Part shown: piece after piece, positions 36,417 through 45,796 of the stretch
How the letters are laid out: every line of letters begins with the position of its first letter
Position numbering within the stretch: the first letter of the stretch is position 1
DNA from: Hyphomicrobiales bacterium
GTDB taxonomy: Bacteria; Pseudomonadota; Alphaproteobacteria; Rhizobiales; Beijerinckiaceae
DNA length: 64,000 bases
Assembly (NCBI GenBank): GCA_027483895.1
Contig: JAIXTP010000034.1
Coordinates: forward strand, 62,001-126,000
Reading direction: 5' to 3'
Position numbers and translations under genes: made by a program
Notes under the pieces: generated by a model
What the model was told of the DNA's origin: nothing
Seen by the model: the letters and a program-made list of their open reading frames with translations, nothing else
Databases searched by the model: none

Positions 36417-36860
36417 ATGATGGAGTATCTCCATACCATGGTGCGCGTCGGCGATGTCGACGCCGCGCTCGATTTCTACTGCAACAAGTTCGGCCTCGTG
36501 GAAGTGCGCCGCACGGAGAACGAGAAGGGCCGCTTCACGCTGATCTTCCTCGCGGCACCCGGCGACGTCGAGCGGGCGCGCGAGAGCCGGGCGCCGCTGC
36601 TCGAACTCACCTACAATTGGGACGAGCATGAATATGCGGGCGGCCGGAATTTCGGCCATCTCGCCTATCGGGTCGACGACATCTACGAGACCTGCGACCG
36701 GCTGATGAAGGCGGGCGTCACGATCAACCGCCCGCCGCGCGACGGCTACATGGCCTTCATCCGCTCGCCCGACGGCATCTCGATCGAACTCCTGCAGCGC
36801 GGTGAGCCGAAGGCGCCCGCCGAGCCTTGGGCCTCGATGCCGAACACCGGCACCTGGTAA
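36417..36860 (+). CDS. gloA: Lactoylglutathione lyase (glyoxalase I)
   Basis: The 147-residue enzyme converts the methylglyoxal-glutathione adduct to S-lactoylglutathione. The expected metal ligands are His6 (LHTMVRV), Glu63 (LLELTYNW), His81 (FGHLAYRV) and Glu124 (DGISIELLQ); the His81-Glu63 spacing equals that of E. coli GloA. The start at ATG 36417 is set by AAGGAG eight bases upstream; the frame upstream of it is not used. It diverges from the CDF gene and stands alone. Confidence 0.95.
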   Translation: MMEYLHTMVRVGDVDAALDFYCNKFGLVEVRRTENEKGRFTLIFLAAPGDVERARESRAPLLELTYNWDEHEYAGGRNFGHLAYRVDDIYETCDRLMKAGVTINRPPRDGYMAFIRSPDGISIELLQRGEPKAPAEPWASMPNTGTW

Positions 36861-36883
36861 GCGGACCCCCGGAAGATCAAGGG

Positions 36884-36915
36884 CTTGGCCCGGCCCGCGG
36901 AATCGGCGGGCCAAG
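36884..36915 (+). terminator. Hairpin between gloA and the GntR gene
   Basis: CTTGGCCCG and CGGGCCAAG form a perfect 9-bp stem with a 14-base loop, 24 bp after the gloA stop. The two genes converge, so it could end both transcripts. No long T tract follows. Confidence 0.45.
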
Positions 36916-37011
36916 TCTTCCCGCCGCGTCGGACGGCGGAATCGCCGTTTCAAGCGATCCGGCCAAGCGATTCCGATGATTCAGGAATCCGCCCGAAGCC
37001 GAATCTCCGTC

Positions 37012-37767
37012 TCAGGTAAGGTCGGAGTGGTAGTGGAAGGCGTCCGTCAGGCACAGGCTGACGCGCCATTCCACCGGCGATCCGTCCAGCGAACGGGCCA
37101 GACGGTCGATGTGCAGCGCGGGATGCCCCGGCGCGACTTCGAGTTGCTCGGCCTCTTCGGGCGCCAGCAGAACGGCCTTGAGCTTCTCGACGGCCTTGGC
37201 GACCGTCACGCCGTATTCGCTGGCATAGAGCCCGTAAAGATTGTTCGGGATGAGATCGCCGTCGCCGAGGCCGGGGAAGAGGCCCGCTGGCAGCGTCACC
37301 GTCTCGGAGATCGCGGGCTTGCCCTGCAGCAGGCGGATCCGGTGGACATGGATGACGTCGGCGCCGGTCACGAGGCCGAGGCGGATGCATTCCTCGGCCG
37401 TGCCCGCCCTGCGCTCCGCGGAGAGGATGCGGCTCTCCGGGAAGCACGGATTGCCCACGTCCGGCACGAGCTTGAAGAACTGGAAGAGGATGCGCGCTTC
37501 GTCATGCTCGGCGACGAAGGTGCCGCGCCCCTGACGGCGCACCACGAGGTTCTGCGCGGCGAGTTCGTCGAGCGCCTTGCGCACGGTGCCCTGGCTCACG
37601 CCGAGTTCCGCGGCGAGGTCCTGTTCGCTCGGCAGCGCCTCGCCGGGCCCCCAAAGACCCTGCACCATCCGCTGCACCAGCATGTCGCGGACCTGCATGT
37701 AGAGCGGCCGGAAGCCGAGCTTGGTGGGCTCGCCCGAAGCGGCGACGGTGGCGCGGGTAGGGTGCAT
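37012..37767 (-). CDS. GntR-family regulator, HutC/UTRA subfamily
   Basis: The 251-residue product has a GntR winged helix (about 20-88: PLYMQVRDMLVQRM, LPSEQDLAAELGVSQGTVRKAL, GRGTFVAEHD) and a UTRA effector domain (about 95-245). UTRA domains bind small metabolites and release DNA. It diverges from the YeiH-xdh genes across 211 bp, so control of purine or sugar-acid catabolism is a fair inference. I found no convincing inverted operator by eye in the gap. Confidence 0.9.
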   Translation of the reverse strand: MHPTRATVAASGEPTKLGFRPLYMQVRDMLVQRMVQGLWGPGEALPSEQDLAAELGVSQGTVRKALDELAAQNLVVRRQGRGTFVAEHDEARILFQFFKLVPDVGNPCFPESRILSAERRAGTAEECIRLGLVTGADVIHVHRIRLLQGKPAISETVTLPAGLFPGLGDGDLIPNNLYGLYASEYGVTVAKAVEKLKAVLLAPEEAEQLEVAPGHPALHIDRLARSLDGSPVEWRVSLCLTDAFHYHSDLT

Positions 37768-37978
37768 CGCAGGTCAGACTTGCCGGAAGTTGTTGTGCCG
37801 TCGGGGCCCGTGGACGTGACATCCGCCGCGCTCCATGCATAGCTCGCCGAGACGTTCCGCTTCCGATGCGGGCGCCCGACCACATGCCATGCCGGTTTCA
37901 TCCGGAACATGGTCGCTGCGGATGGGACGCGCAAGGCGGTGAAAGTCCTTAAATCCCCCGGAATGAGGCGTTTTTTCT

Positions 37979-39040
37979 TTGGTGGATCAAGTTTCTGCTC
38001 CGAAATCGGGCAAATCGGACGCTTTTCAGGCAATCCGTAAGGTCGCTCCCGGTCTGGCTCTGTCGGCCGTCGTCGCTCTCGCCTCGGTCGCGGCGGAGCC
38101 CGTCGTCGCATCGGCGCTGAAAGGCGCGACCGGACGGCCGGTGACGATTCCGGCCGTGGTCATCGCGCTTCTGATCGGCATGGCGCTCAACCGGATCGCG
38201 CAGCGGCCGCTGCATGCGCCCGGGATCACCTTCGCGGTGAAGAAGCTCCTGCGGGTCGCCATCGCGCTGCTCGGCTTCCGCATCGCGCTGGGCGACATCG
38301 CGGGCCTCGGCCTCGGCACGGCGCTTCTCGTCGTCGTCGCCATGGCGGCGACGGTGGTGGCCGGCTTCCTCTTCGCACGCCTCCTCGGCCGTGACGCGGC
38401 CTACGGCGCGCTCGCGGGCGGCGCCACGGCGGTCTGCGGCGCCTCGGCCGCGCTCGCGACGGCCACGGTCCTTCCGCCCGATCCCAAGCGGGACGCCGAT
38501 ACGGTCTTCATGGTCGTGGCCGTCAATGCGCTGTCGACGGTCGCCATGCTCGGCTATCCGCTCATCGGCGCCGCGCTCGGCTATGACGATCTCACGATGG
38601 GCATCTTCCTCGGCGCGACGATCCACGACGTCGCGCAGGTGGTCGGCGCCGGCTATTCGGTGTCGGAGGCCGCGGGCGCCCCGGCGGTGGTCGTGAAGCT
38701 CTTCCGCGTCTTCCTCCTGCTGCCCGTCGTGCTCGGCATCGGCTGGTGGTTCGCGAGCCGCGGCGGCGGCGCCGACAAGGCCAAGGTGCCTCTTCCGGTC
38801 TTCGCCATCGTCTTCCTCGTCTTCGCGCTCGCGAATTCCGCCGGGATCGTGCCGGAGATCGTGCGCTCGGTCGCGGGCGAAATGTCGCGTTGGGGGCTTC
38901 TGATCGCCATCGCGGCGCTCGGGCTCGGCACCTCGGTGAAGGCCGTGGCGGCCGTGGGCTGGCGGCATATCGCGGTCGTATGCGGGACGACGCTCGTCAT
39001 CCTCGGCGTGGTCGTCGCGGGACTCGGAATCCGGGGGTGA
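37979..39040 (+). CDS. YeiH-family putative sulfate exporter (UPF0324)
   Basis: The 353-residue product has about ten membrane helices. Family hallmarks are LIGMALNR near residue 60, GGATAVCGASAALATATVLPP at about 142-162 (here shortened) and GATIHDVAQVVGAGYSVS. Members are annotated as sulfate or anion exporters on weak evidence. The start is uncertain: TTG 37979 or GTG 37982, with AATGAGG as a poor ribosome binding site. It shares the intergenic region with the divergent GntR gene and precedes xdhA by 124 bp. Confidence 0.88.
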   Translation: MVDQVSAPKSGKSDAFQAIRKVAPGLALSAVVALASVAAEPVVASALKGATGRPVTIPAVVIALLIGMALNRIAQRPLHAPGITFAVKKLLRVAIALLGFRIALGDIAGLGLGTALLVVVAMAATVVAGFLFARLLGRDAAYGALAGGATAVCGASAALATATVLPPDPKRDADTVFMVVAVNALSTVAMLGYPLIGAALGYDDLTMGIFLGATIHDVAQVVGAGYSVSEAAGAPAVVVKLFRVFLLLPVVLGIGWWFASRGGGADKAKVPLPVFAIVFLVFALANSAGIVPEIVRSVAGEMSRWGLLIAIAALGLGTSVKAVAAVGWRHIAVVCGTTLVILGVVVAGLGIRG

Positions 39041-39164
39041 GGGTGCGGTGGCGGGGTTCCCGCCGCCGATTCCTGCGGTAATCTTCCGGGCTCCCGACAA
39101 CGCCTGACCGAGGCCGCATGCCGCATTTCACCGCGACCCGACGCCTTCAGCCCGCAGGCCGCGC

Positions 39165-40643
39165 ATGACGTTCCGCCCGCTCCGTTTCGTCCGGCGCGGC
39201 CGGTTGGTCGAAGTGGCCGACGTGCATCCCCGCACCACGCTTCTGGATTGGCTGCGGCTGCGCGAACGCGCGACCGGCACGAAGGAAGGCTGCGCCGAGG
39301 GCGATTGCGGCGCCTGCACGGTGGTGCTCGTGCGCCGGCGCGACGACAAGGTCGTCTACGAGCCCGTCAATGCCTGCATCACGCTGCTGGGTCAGGTCGA
39401 CGGCACCGAGGTCGTGACGGTCGAGGACCTCGCGGCGGGAGAGATGCTGCATCCCGTTCAGGCGGCGCTGGTGAAGCATCACGGCTCGCAATGCGGCTTC
39501 TGCACGCCCGGGATCGTGATGAGCCTCTTCGCCCTCCATCACGCGGGCGGCCCGGCGGACCGGGAGGCCGTGAACGACGCGCTCGCCGGCAATCTCTGCC
39601 GCTGCACGGGCTATCGGCCGATCGTGGATGCCGCGCTCGAAGCCTGCGCGGCGCCGGCCGCCGACCGTTTCACCGCCACCGAGGAGACGACCGCGCGCGT
39701 GCTCGCCGCCCTCGACGACGGCTCCGACGTCTGGCTCGGCGGGTCCGACAGCTTCTTCGCCGCCCCGTCGAGCGAGGATCTTCTCGCCCGCATTCTCGGC
39801 GAGGCGCCGGATGCGGTCATCATCGCCGGCGCGACCGATGTCGGCCTGCGCATCACGAAGGCGCTCGAGCCCTTGGAGCGGATCGTCTGGCTCGGCCGCG
39901 TGAAGGGCCTCGATGCGGTGGAGGACACGCCCGACGCGCTCGTGCTCGGCGCAACGGTGACGCATGCGCGGGCGCTGCCGCATCTCGAAGCGCTCGATCC
40001 CGATCTCGGCGAATTGATGCGGCGCTTCGGCTCGCGTCAGGTCCGTGCCTCGGGCACCGTCGGCGGCAACATCGCCAACGGCTCGCCCATCGGGGACCTC
40101 GCCCCCGCGCTGATCGCGCTCGGCGCCACGGTGGAACTGCGCAAGGACGAGAGGCTGCGGAGCCTGCCGCTCGAAGCCTTCTTCCTCGACTACCGCAAGC
40201 AGGACCGCGAACCCGGCGAATATCTCCGCCGCATCACGGTGCCGAAGCTCGGGCCGAGCGACCGCTTCCGCTGCTTCAAGATCTCCAAGCGGCGCGACGA
40301 GGACATTTCCTCCGCGCTCGGTGCGGTGCGTCTCACGCTCGACGGAGAGACGGTCGCCTCCGTCCGCATCGCCTATGGCGGCATGGCCGGGACGCCGAAG
40401 CGCGCCGCCGGGGCCGAAGCGGCCCTGCTCGGCCGCTCGATCCTGCAGGCGGGCACGTGGCGGGCGGCCGCCGCGGCCCTTTCCGAGGATTTCAAGCCGA
40501 TGAGCGATCATCGTGCCTCGGCCCGCTACCGCATGCAGGCCGCGCAGGCCGTGCTGGTGAAGGCGCTGGCCGAGATCGCGGGTCTGCCGAGTGCGGCCAC
40601 GCGCCTGCATCCGCGCAAGGAGGCGTCCCTTGCAGCCGAATGA
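39165..40643 (+). CDS. xdhA: Xanthine dehydrogenase small subunit (2Fe-2S and FAD)
   Basis: The 492-residue subunit passes electrons from the molybdenum site to NAD+. The first [2Fe-2S] cluster uses Cys43, Cys48, Cys51 and Cys71; the second uses Cys110, Cys113, Cys145 and Cys147 (CGFCTPG and CRCTGYRP). A CO-dehydrogenase-type FAD domain follows from about 190 (GATDVGLRITK; RQVRASGTVGGNIANGSPIG), then the C-terminal flavoprotein domain. The xdhB start lies inside its 3' end, so the subunits are coupled. Confidence 0.96.
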   Translation: MTFRPLRFVRRGRLVEVADVHPRTTLLDWLRLRERATGTKEGCAEGDCGACTVVLVRRRDDKVVYEPVNACITLLGQVDGTEVVTVEDLAAGEMLHPVQAALVKHHGSQCGFCTPGIVMSLFALHHAGGPADREAVNDALAGNLCRCTGYRPIVDAALEACAAPAADRFTATEETTARVLAALDDGSDVWLGGSDSFFAAPSSEDLLARILGEAPDAVIIAGATDVGLRITKALEPLERIVWLGRVKGLDAVEDTPDALVLGATVTHARALPHLEALDPDLGELMRRFGSRQVRASGTVGGNIANGSPIGDLAPALIALGATVELRKDERLRSLPLEAFFLDYRKQDREPGEYLRRITVPKLGPSDRFRCFKISKRRDEDISSALGAVRLTLDGETVASVRIAYGGMAGTPKRAAGAEAALLGRSILQAGTWRAAAAALSEDFKPMSDHRASARYRMQAAQAVLVKALAEIAGLPSAATRLHPRKEASLAAE

Positions 40644-42951
40644 CGCCGAAGCCGCCGCCTTGCGGCACGTCCACAAGCCGCTGCCGCATGACTCCGCGGT
40701 CAAGCACGTGCAGGGCTCGGCCCCTTATGTCGACGATCTGCCCGAGCCGGAGGGCACGCTGCATGTCGCGGTGGGCCGGGCCCCGATCGCGCGGGCGCGG
40801 CTGCAGGAACTCGACCTGAAGGCCGTCCGCGCGGCCCCGGGCGTCGTGGCCGTGCTGACCGCCGCCGATATCCCGGGCCGCAACGACGTATCGCCCTCGA
40901 TGGGCGACGATCCGATGTTCGTGGAGCGGGAGATCCTTTTTCACGCTCAGGCCCTGTTCGCCGTGGTGGCGACCACGCGCGAGGCCGCACGCCGGGCGGC
41001 ATTGCTCGGCATCGCCAAGACTACGGCCCTGAAGCCCCGCGTGACGGTCGAGGACGCGCTGGCGGCGGATGCGACGGTGCTGCCCGACTACGCCTTCGGC
41101 CGCGGCGATCCGGCGGCCGAGATCGAGCGGGCGCCGCATCGGCTCGGCGGCACCTTCCGCATCGGCGGACAGGAGCATTTCTATCTCGAAGGTCAGGTCG
41201 CGCTCGCGATCCCGGGCGAGGACGGCTCCGTCCACGTGCAGTCCTCGACCCAGCATCCGACCGAGGTCCAGCACGTCGTCGCCCGCGTGCTCGGCCTCCC
41301 CGACGCTTTCGTCACCTGCGAGGTGCGGCGCATGGGCGGCGCCTTCGGCGGAAAGGAGAGCCAGGCGACCCAATGGGCTGCCATCGCGGCGCTCGCCGCC
41401 CGCGCGACGGGCCGGCCCTGCAAGCTCCGGCTCGACCGCGACGACGACATGGCGATGACCGGCAAACGCCACGACTTCCGGGTCGACTGGCAGGTCGGCT
41501 TCGACGACGAGGGGCGCATCGCCGCGCTCGACAGCCTCTTCCTCGCCCGCTGCGGCTATTCGGCCGATCTCAGCCAAGGCGTCGTCGACCGCACCATGTT
41601 CCATGCGGATTCGAGCTATTTCCTGCCCGCCGTCCGCATCGCCTCGCGGCGTCTGAAGACCGACACCGTCTCCAACACCGCCTTCCGCGGCTTCGGCGGC
41701 CCGCAGGGCATGCTGGCCATGGAGCGCGTCATCGACGCCGTCGCATGGTCGCTCGGCAAGGATCCGCTCGACGTCCGCCGGCTCAACTTCTACGCCGCGG
41801 GCCGGGACGTGACGCCCTACGGCATGACGGTGGAGGACCACGCGACCGGACGGCGCATCCTCGACGAGCTGGAAGAGCGCAGCGATTACCGCGCCCGCCG
41901 TGCCGAGATCGCGGAGTTCAACGCCCGTTCGACGATCCTCAAGCGCGGCATCGCGCTGACGCCGGTGAAGTTCGGCATCTCCTTCACGCTCACCCGGCTC
42001 AATCAGGCGGGCGCGCTCGTCCATGTCTATGCCGACGGTTCGATCCATCTGAACCATGGCGGCACGGAGATGGGGCAGGGGCTCAACCAGAAGGTCGCGC
42101 AGATCGTCGCCGACGAATTCGGCGTCGGGCTCGAGCGCGTGCGCATCACCGCGACGAGCACCGGCAAGGTGCCGAACACCTCGCCGACGGCGGCCTCTTC
42201 CGGCTCCGATCTCAACGGCATGGCCGCCCGCATCGCCGCCCGCGCCATCCGCGACCGCATGGCCGCGCAGGCCGCGTCCGAATGGGGCGTCGCGCCCGAG
42301 GCGATCGAATTCCGGGACGACCGCGTCTTCGTCGGCAATGACGGGATGAGCTTCGCCGAGCTCGCCGGCCGCTGCTGCGCCGCCCGCGTGCCGCTCTCGG
42401 AGGCCGGGCATTACGCGACGCCCAAGGTCGCGTGGAACCGCGACGAGGGCACGGGGCGGCCGTTCTTCTATTTCGCCTATGGCGCGGCCTGTTCCGAAGT
42501 CACGATCGACACGATGACCGGCGAGATGCGGCTCGACCGCGTGGACGTCCTCCACGATGTCGGGCGCTCGCTGAACCCGGCCATCGACATCGGGCAGATC
42601 GAGGGCGGCTTCGTGCAGGGCCTCGGCTGGCTGACGACGGAGGAGCTGGTCTACGACGCCGAGGGCCGCCTGCGCACGCACGCGCCCTCGACCTACAAGA
42701 TCCCCGTCGCCTCCGACGTGCCCGCCGATTTCCGCGTCCACCTCCATCAGGAGCCCAATCGCGAGGACACGATTCATCGTTCGAAGGCGGTGGGCGAACC
42801 TCCTCTGATGCTTGCCAATTCCGTGTTCTGCGCAATCGCGGACGCGCTGCATTCGCTCGCCCCCGGCAAGCCCGTCCCGCTCGACGCGCCCGCGACGCCG
42901 GAGGCGATTTTGAAGGCTGTCGAGGATCTTACGGGCGGCATCGGATTCTGA
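40630..42951 (+). CDS. xdhB: Xanthine dehydrogenase large subunit (molybdopterin binding)
   Basis: The 773-residue subunit oxidises hypoxanthine and xanthine to urate. The N-terminal hammerhead domain (HVQGSAPYVDDLPEPEG) is followed by Moco-binding motifs (RRMGGAFGGKESQ, NTAFRGFGGPQGM, HGGTEMGQGLNQK) and the catalytic Glu723 in VGEPPLML. TTG 40630 is chosen because AAGGAGG lies seven bases before it and the preceding frame is xdhA shadow. It overlaps xdhA by 14 bp. Confidence 0.95.
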   Translation: MQPNDAEAAALRHVHKPLPHDSAVKHVQGSAPYVDDLPEPEGTLHVAVGRAPIARARLQELDLKAVRAAPGVVAVLTAADIPGRNDVSPSMGDDPMFVEREILFHAQALFAVVATTREAARRAALLGIAKTTALKPRVTVEDALAADATVLPDYAFGRGDPAAEIERAPHRLGGTFRIGGQEHFYLEGQVALAIPGEDGSVHVQSSTQHPTEVQHVVARVLGLPDAFVTCEVRRMGGAFGGKESQATQWAAIAALAARATGRPCKLRLDRDDDMAMTGKRHDFRVDWQVGFDDEGRIAALDSLFLARCGYSADLSQGVVDRTMFHADSSYFLPAVRIASRRLKTDTVSNTAFRGFGGPQGMLAMERVIDAVAWSLGKDPLDVRRLNFYAAGRDVTPYGMTVEDHATGRRILDELEERSDYRARRAEIAEFNARSTILKRGIALTPVKFGISFTLTRLNQAGALVHVYADGSIHLNHGGTEMGQGLNQKVAQIVADEFGVGLERVRITATSTGKVPNTSPTAASSGSDLNGMAARIAARAIRDRMAAQAASEWGVAPEAIEFRDDRVFVGNDGMSFAELAGRCCAARVPLSEAGHYATPKVAWNRDEGTGRPFFYFAYGAACSEVTIDTMTGEMRLDRVDVLHDVGRSLNPAIDIGQIEGGFVQGLGWLTTEELVYDAEGRLRTHAPSTYKIPVASDVPADFRVHLHQEPNREDTIHRSKAVGEPPLMLANSVFCAIADALHSLAPGKPVPLDAPATPEAILKAVEDLTGGIGF

Positions 42952-42985
42952 ATCGGAACTTGAAGTCGAAGGACGCCTCGTCGGC

Positions 42986-43972
42986 ATGAAGCCTCTGTGG
43001 TCGCGCCTCCTCGCGGTGATCGCCGCGCCCTCGCGGGCGGCGCTCGTCACCGTCGTCTCCGCCGAGGGCTCGACCCCGCGCGAGGCCGGCGCCCGCATGG
43101 TGGTGCGGCCCGACGGCGGCTTTCTCGGCACGGTCGGCGGCGGCGCGCTGGAATGGGAGCTGATCGCCGAAGCCCGTCGGCTGATCGCCTCGGGCCACGC
43201 GGCGCATCTCTCCGACCGACCCCTCGGCCCGGCTCTCGGCCAGTGCTGCGGCGGGCGTGTCACCGCGCTGGTCGAGGTCTTCGGCCCCGAAGACCGCGAC
43301 CACGTCGCCGCGCTGGCGGCGGCGGAGGACGGCGACGGCGGCTGCCGCACCGAAGCGCCTTGGCCCGCGACCGACCTGCGCCTCGCGCGCCGCATCATCC
43401 CTCCCACCGAACCGTCCCTCTCGCATGCCCCGGCCGTCCTCCTCCGCCCCGATCGTCTGATCGAGCTCTTCCGCAACGACCGGACGCTTCTCGCTCTGTT
43501 CGGTGCCGGTCACGTCGGGCGGGCGCTCGTCACGGCGCTGGCGCCGCTGCCGTTCCGCGTCCGCTGGATCGACGACCGGCCGGACGCTTTTCCCTCCCTG
43601 ATCCCCGCCAATGCCGAGCCCGTCGCCGCGGTCGTTCCGGTCGCGGAGATCGGCCGTCTGTCGCCGGGCGCCTTCGTGCTGGTCATGACCCATTCCCACC
43701 CGCTCGATCTTGCTGTGACGACGGCGGCGTTGGGGCGCGGCGATCTCGGCTTCGTCGGGCTCATCGGCTCCGCCACCAAGCGGGCGCGGTTCGAAGCGCG
43801 GATGCGGGACGCGGGCTTGACGGCGGACGCGCTCCGCTCTCTCGTCTGTCCCATCGGCGTCGCGGGCATCACGGGCAAGGAGCCCGCGGTGATCGCGGCC
43901 TCCACGGTCGCCCGGCTCCTCGTCGAGCGCGAGCGCCGGGACGCCGAGAGCAAGCAGCGGGAGCGGGCATGA
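42986..43972 (+). CDS. xdhC: XdhC molybdenum-cofactor chaperone
   Basis: The 328-residue protein binds sulfurated molybdenum cofactor and inserts it into XdhB. The N-terminal XdhC/CoxI domain shows VVSAEGSTPREAGARM and FLGTVGGGALEWE plus the Cys pair GQCCGGRV. The C-terminal Rossmann-like domain has LALFGAGHVGRALV, MTHSHPLDL and GFVGLIGSATKR. It follows xdhB by 34 bp and overlaps guaD by 4 bp. Confidence 0.95.
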   Translation: MKPLWSRLLAVIAAPSRAALVTVVSAEGSTPREAGARMVVRPDGGFLGTVGGGALEWELIAEARRLIASGHAAHLSDRPLGPALGQCCGGRVTALVEVFGPEDRDHVAALAAAEDGDGGCRTEAPWPATDLRLARRIIPPTEPSLSHAPAVLLRPDRLIELFRNDRTLLALFGAGHVGRALVTALAPLPFRVRWIDDRPDAFPSLIPANAEPVAAVVPVAEIGRLSPGAFVLVMTHSHPLDLAVTTAALGRGDLGFVGLIGSATKRARFEARMRDAGLTADALRSLVCPIGVAGITGKEPAVIAASTVARLLVERERRDAESKQRERA

Positions 43973-44448
43973 TCGATGCCGAGGACGAGAAGCATCTGGC
44001 GCGCGCCGTGGCGTTGTCGCGCGAGCGCATGGAGGCGGGTCTCGGCGGTCCCTTCGGCGCCGTGATCGTGCGCGGCGGCGAGACGCTTTCCGAAGGCTGG
44101 AACGAGGTGACTTCGGCCAACGATCCGACCGCGCATGCGGAGGTCGTCGCCATCCGGCGCGCCTGTACGGCCGTGAACTCCTTCTCGCTGGCGGGCGCGA
44201 CGCTCTATACGAGCTGCGAGCCGTGCCCCATGTGCCTCGCTTCCGCCTATTGGGCGCGCATCGAGCGCATCGTCTATGCGAACACGCGCGACGATGCCGC
44301 CGCCATCGGCTTCGACGACGCCTTCATCTATGACGAGATGCCGAAGGCGCCGACCGAGCGCAGCCTCGCGATGGTCCACGCCCCGCGCGAGGACGCCGCC
44401 GACGCCTTCGCCGCATGGTCGGCCAAGGCCGACAAGATCACCTATTGA
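43969..44448 (+). CDS. guaD: Guanine deaminase (CMP/dCMP deaminase fold)
   Basis: The 159-residue zinc enzyme turns guanine into xanthine, the substrate of the preceding dehydrogenase. The zinc site is His56 with catalytic Glu58 (TAHAEV) and Cys86/Cys89 (SCEPCPMC). NDPTAHAE and AIGFDDAFIYDE point to guanine deaminase of the GuaD (Bacillus) type rather than tRNA adenosine deaminase. It is coupled to xdhC by ATGA. Confidence 0.92.
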   Translation: MIDAEDEKHLARAVALSRERMEAGLGGPFGAVIVRGGETLSEGWNEVTSANDPTAHAEVVAIRRACTAVNSFSLAGATLYTSCEPCPMCLASAYWARIERIVYANTRDDAAAIGFDDAFIYDEMPKAPTERSLAMVHAPREDAADAFAAWSAKADKITY

Positions 44449-44455
44449 GCCCGTG

Positions 44456-44980
44456 ATGACCGTGTTCACCGTCGAGGCTCTGAACGAGCTGTCCGCCGAG
44501 GCCTTCGTCGAACTGTTCGGCGACACCGCCGAGCATTCGCCCTGGGTCGCGGCGGAAGCGGCCGCCGCGCGGCCCTTCGCCGACCGGGAGGCCGCCGTCC
44601 GCGCCTTCCAGCATGCCGTTCTGAAGGCGGGGGAGGAACGGCAGCTCGATCTCCTGCGCGCCCATCCCGATCTTGCGGGCCGTGCCGCCATCGCGGGCGA
44701 ACTCACCGCGGATTCGTCCAAGGAGCAGGCGGGCGCGGGGCTCGACCGCCTCACCCCCGAGGAATTCGCGCGGTTCAACGTCATGAACGACGCCTACCGC
44801 ACCCGCTTCGGCATCCCCTTCATCTTCGCGGTGAAGGGCGCCACGAAGATGCAGATCCTCGAAAGTTTCGCCGCCCGCGTCGGCGGCACGCGCGAGGAGG
44901 AGATGCTGACCGCCATCGCGCAGGTGCTGCGCATCATCCGCTTCCGCTTGGAAGCCCGCCTTGCGGAGACCTCCCGATGA
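44456..44980 (+). CDS. uraD: 2-oxo-4-hydroxy-4-carboxy-5-ureidoimidazoline decarboxylase
   Basis: The 174-residue helical enzyme gives S-allantoin from OHCU, the third step of urate breakdown. Expected catalytic residues His70 (RAHPDLAG) and Glu90 (SSKEQAGAGL) are spaced as in characterised UraD. SPWVAAEAAAARPF and the ending FRLEARL are typical. It lies seven bases after guaD. The matching urate oxidase and hydroxyisourate hydrolase are not in this window. Confidence 0.93.
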   Translation: MTVFTVEALNELSAEAFVELFGDTAEHSPWVAAEAAAARPFADREAAVRAFQHAVLKAGEERQLDLLRAHPDLAGRAAIAGELTADSSKEQAGAGLDRLTPEEFARFNVMNDAYRTRFGIPFIFAVKGATKMQILESFAARVGGTREEEMLTAIAQVLRIIRFRLEARLAETSR

Positions 44981-45618
44981 CCCGTGAAAGCGCGCTGCGC
45001 GAGGAGATCTGCCGTGTCGGCCGCAGCCTGTTCGAGCGCGGCTACACGGTCGGCACCGCGGGCAACATTTCCGCGCGACTGGAGGACGGTTTCCTCATCA
45101 CGCCGACCGATGCCTGCCTCGGCACGCTCGACCCCGCCCGTCTCGCCAAGCTCGACGCTGCGGGCGTGCAGGTCTCCGGCGACCGGGCCTCGAAGACGAT
45201 CCTCCTGCATCGCGCGATCTATGCGGCCGACCCGGCGCTCGGCGGCGTGGTCCATACGCATTCGACGCATCTCGTCGCGCTGTCGCTCACGCCGGGGGTC
45301 GACCCCGCGAACATCCTGCCGCCGCTCACGCCCTATCACGTGATGAAGGCGGGCCGGATTCCGCTGATCCCCTATCGCCGCCCCGGCGCGCCCGAGGTCA
45401 TCGATCTCGTCCGGCCGCATGTGGCCGCGTGCCGCGGGGTGATGCTGGCGCGGATCGGCCCGACCTTCTGGCATGACGGCCCCGCATCCGCGTCCGCCGC
45501 GCTGGAAGAGGCGGAGGAGACGGCGAAGCTGTGGTTCCTGACGCGCGGCGCGCGACTGCCGGAACTCGACGCCGCCGCCGTCGACGAACTGCGCGGGACC
45601 TTCGGGGCGAAGTGGTAG
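44977..45618 (+). CDS. otnC: Class II aldolase/epimerase-family protein, OtnC-like
   Basis: The 213-residue product has the class II aldolase fold: a phosphate loop TAGNISARL near 27-35, SGDRASKTILLHRAIY and the metal site HTHSTH (His93, His95). With the OtnK-like kinase downstream it fits 3-oxo-tetronate 4-phosphate decarboxylase (OtnC), which makes dihydroxyacetone phosphate. The start overlaps uraD by four bases, so it is translated with the purine genes. Fuculose- or ribulose-phosphate aldolase is the alternative. Confidence 0.8.
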   Translation: MTRESALREEICRVGRSLFERGYTVGTAGNISARLEDGFLITPTDACLGTLDPARLAKLDAAGVQVSGDRASKTILLHRAIYAADPALGGVVHTHSTHLVALSLTPGVDPANILPPLTPYHVMKAGRIPLIPYRRPGAPEVIDLVRPHVAACRGVMLARIGPTFWHDGPASASAALEEAEETAKLWFLTRGARLPELDAAAVDELRGTFGAKW

Positions 45619-45626
45619 GCGCCGCC

Positions 45627-45725
45627 GTCGTTGCGAGGAGCGGAGCGACGAAGCAATCCAGAGAACGCCCGGCATGGAGCGCGACGCCCGGCGTTCTCTG
45701 GAGTGCTTCGCTTCGCTCGCAATGA
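45627..45725. repeat. Palindromic repeat, family B, copy 2
   Basis: The 99-bp unit has inverted arms GTCGTTGCGAGGAGCGGAGC and GCTTCGCTCGCAATGAC, and the inner arms ATCCAGAGAACGCCCGGC and GCCGGGCGTTCTCTGGA-like segments pair too, giving an almost fully paired hairpin. It separates otnC from otnK and may dampen transcription between them. Confidence 0.8.
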
Positions 45726-45796
45726 CGGAAAAAGGACCTCGAAGGCCTCGACCGGTGCGCTAAGACGAAACGACAAGAACACGAGAGGAAACGACC

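Noticed and set aside
37768-37978. Operator for the divergent GntR/UTRA regulator
   Set aside because: I found only imperfect, short inverted matches (for example GACCACATG with CATGGTC) that are no better than chance in this composition.
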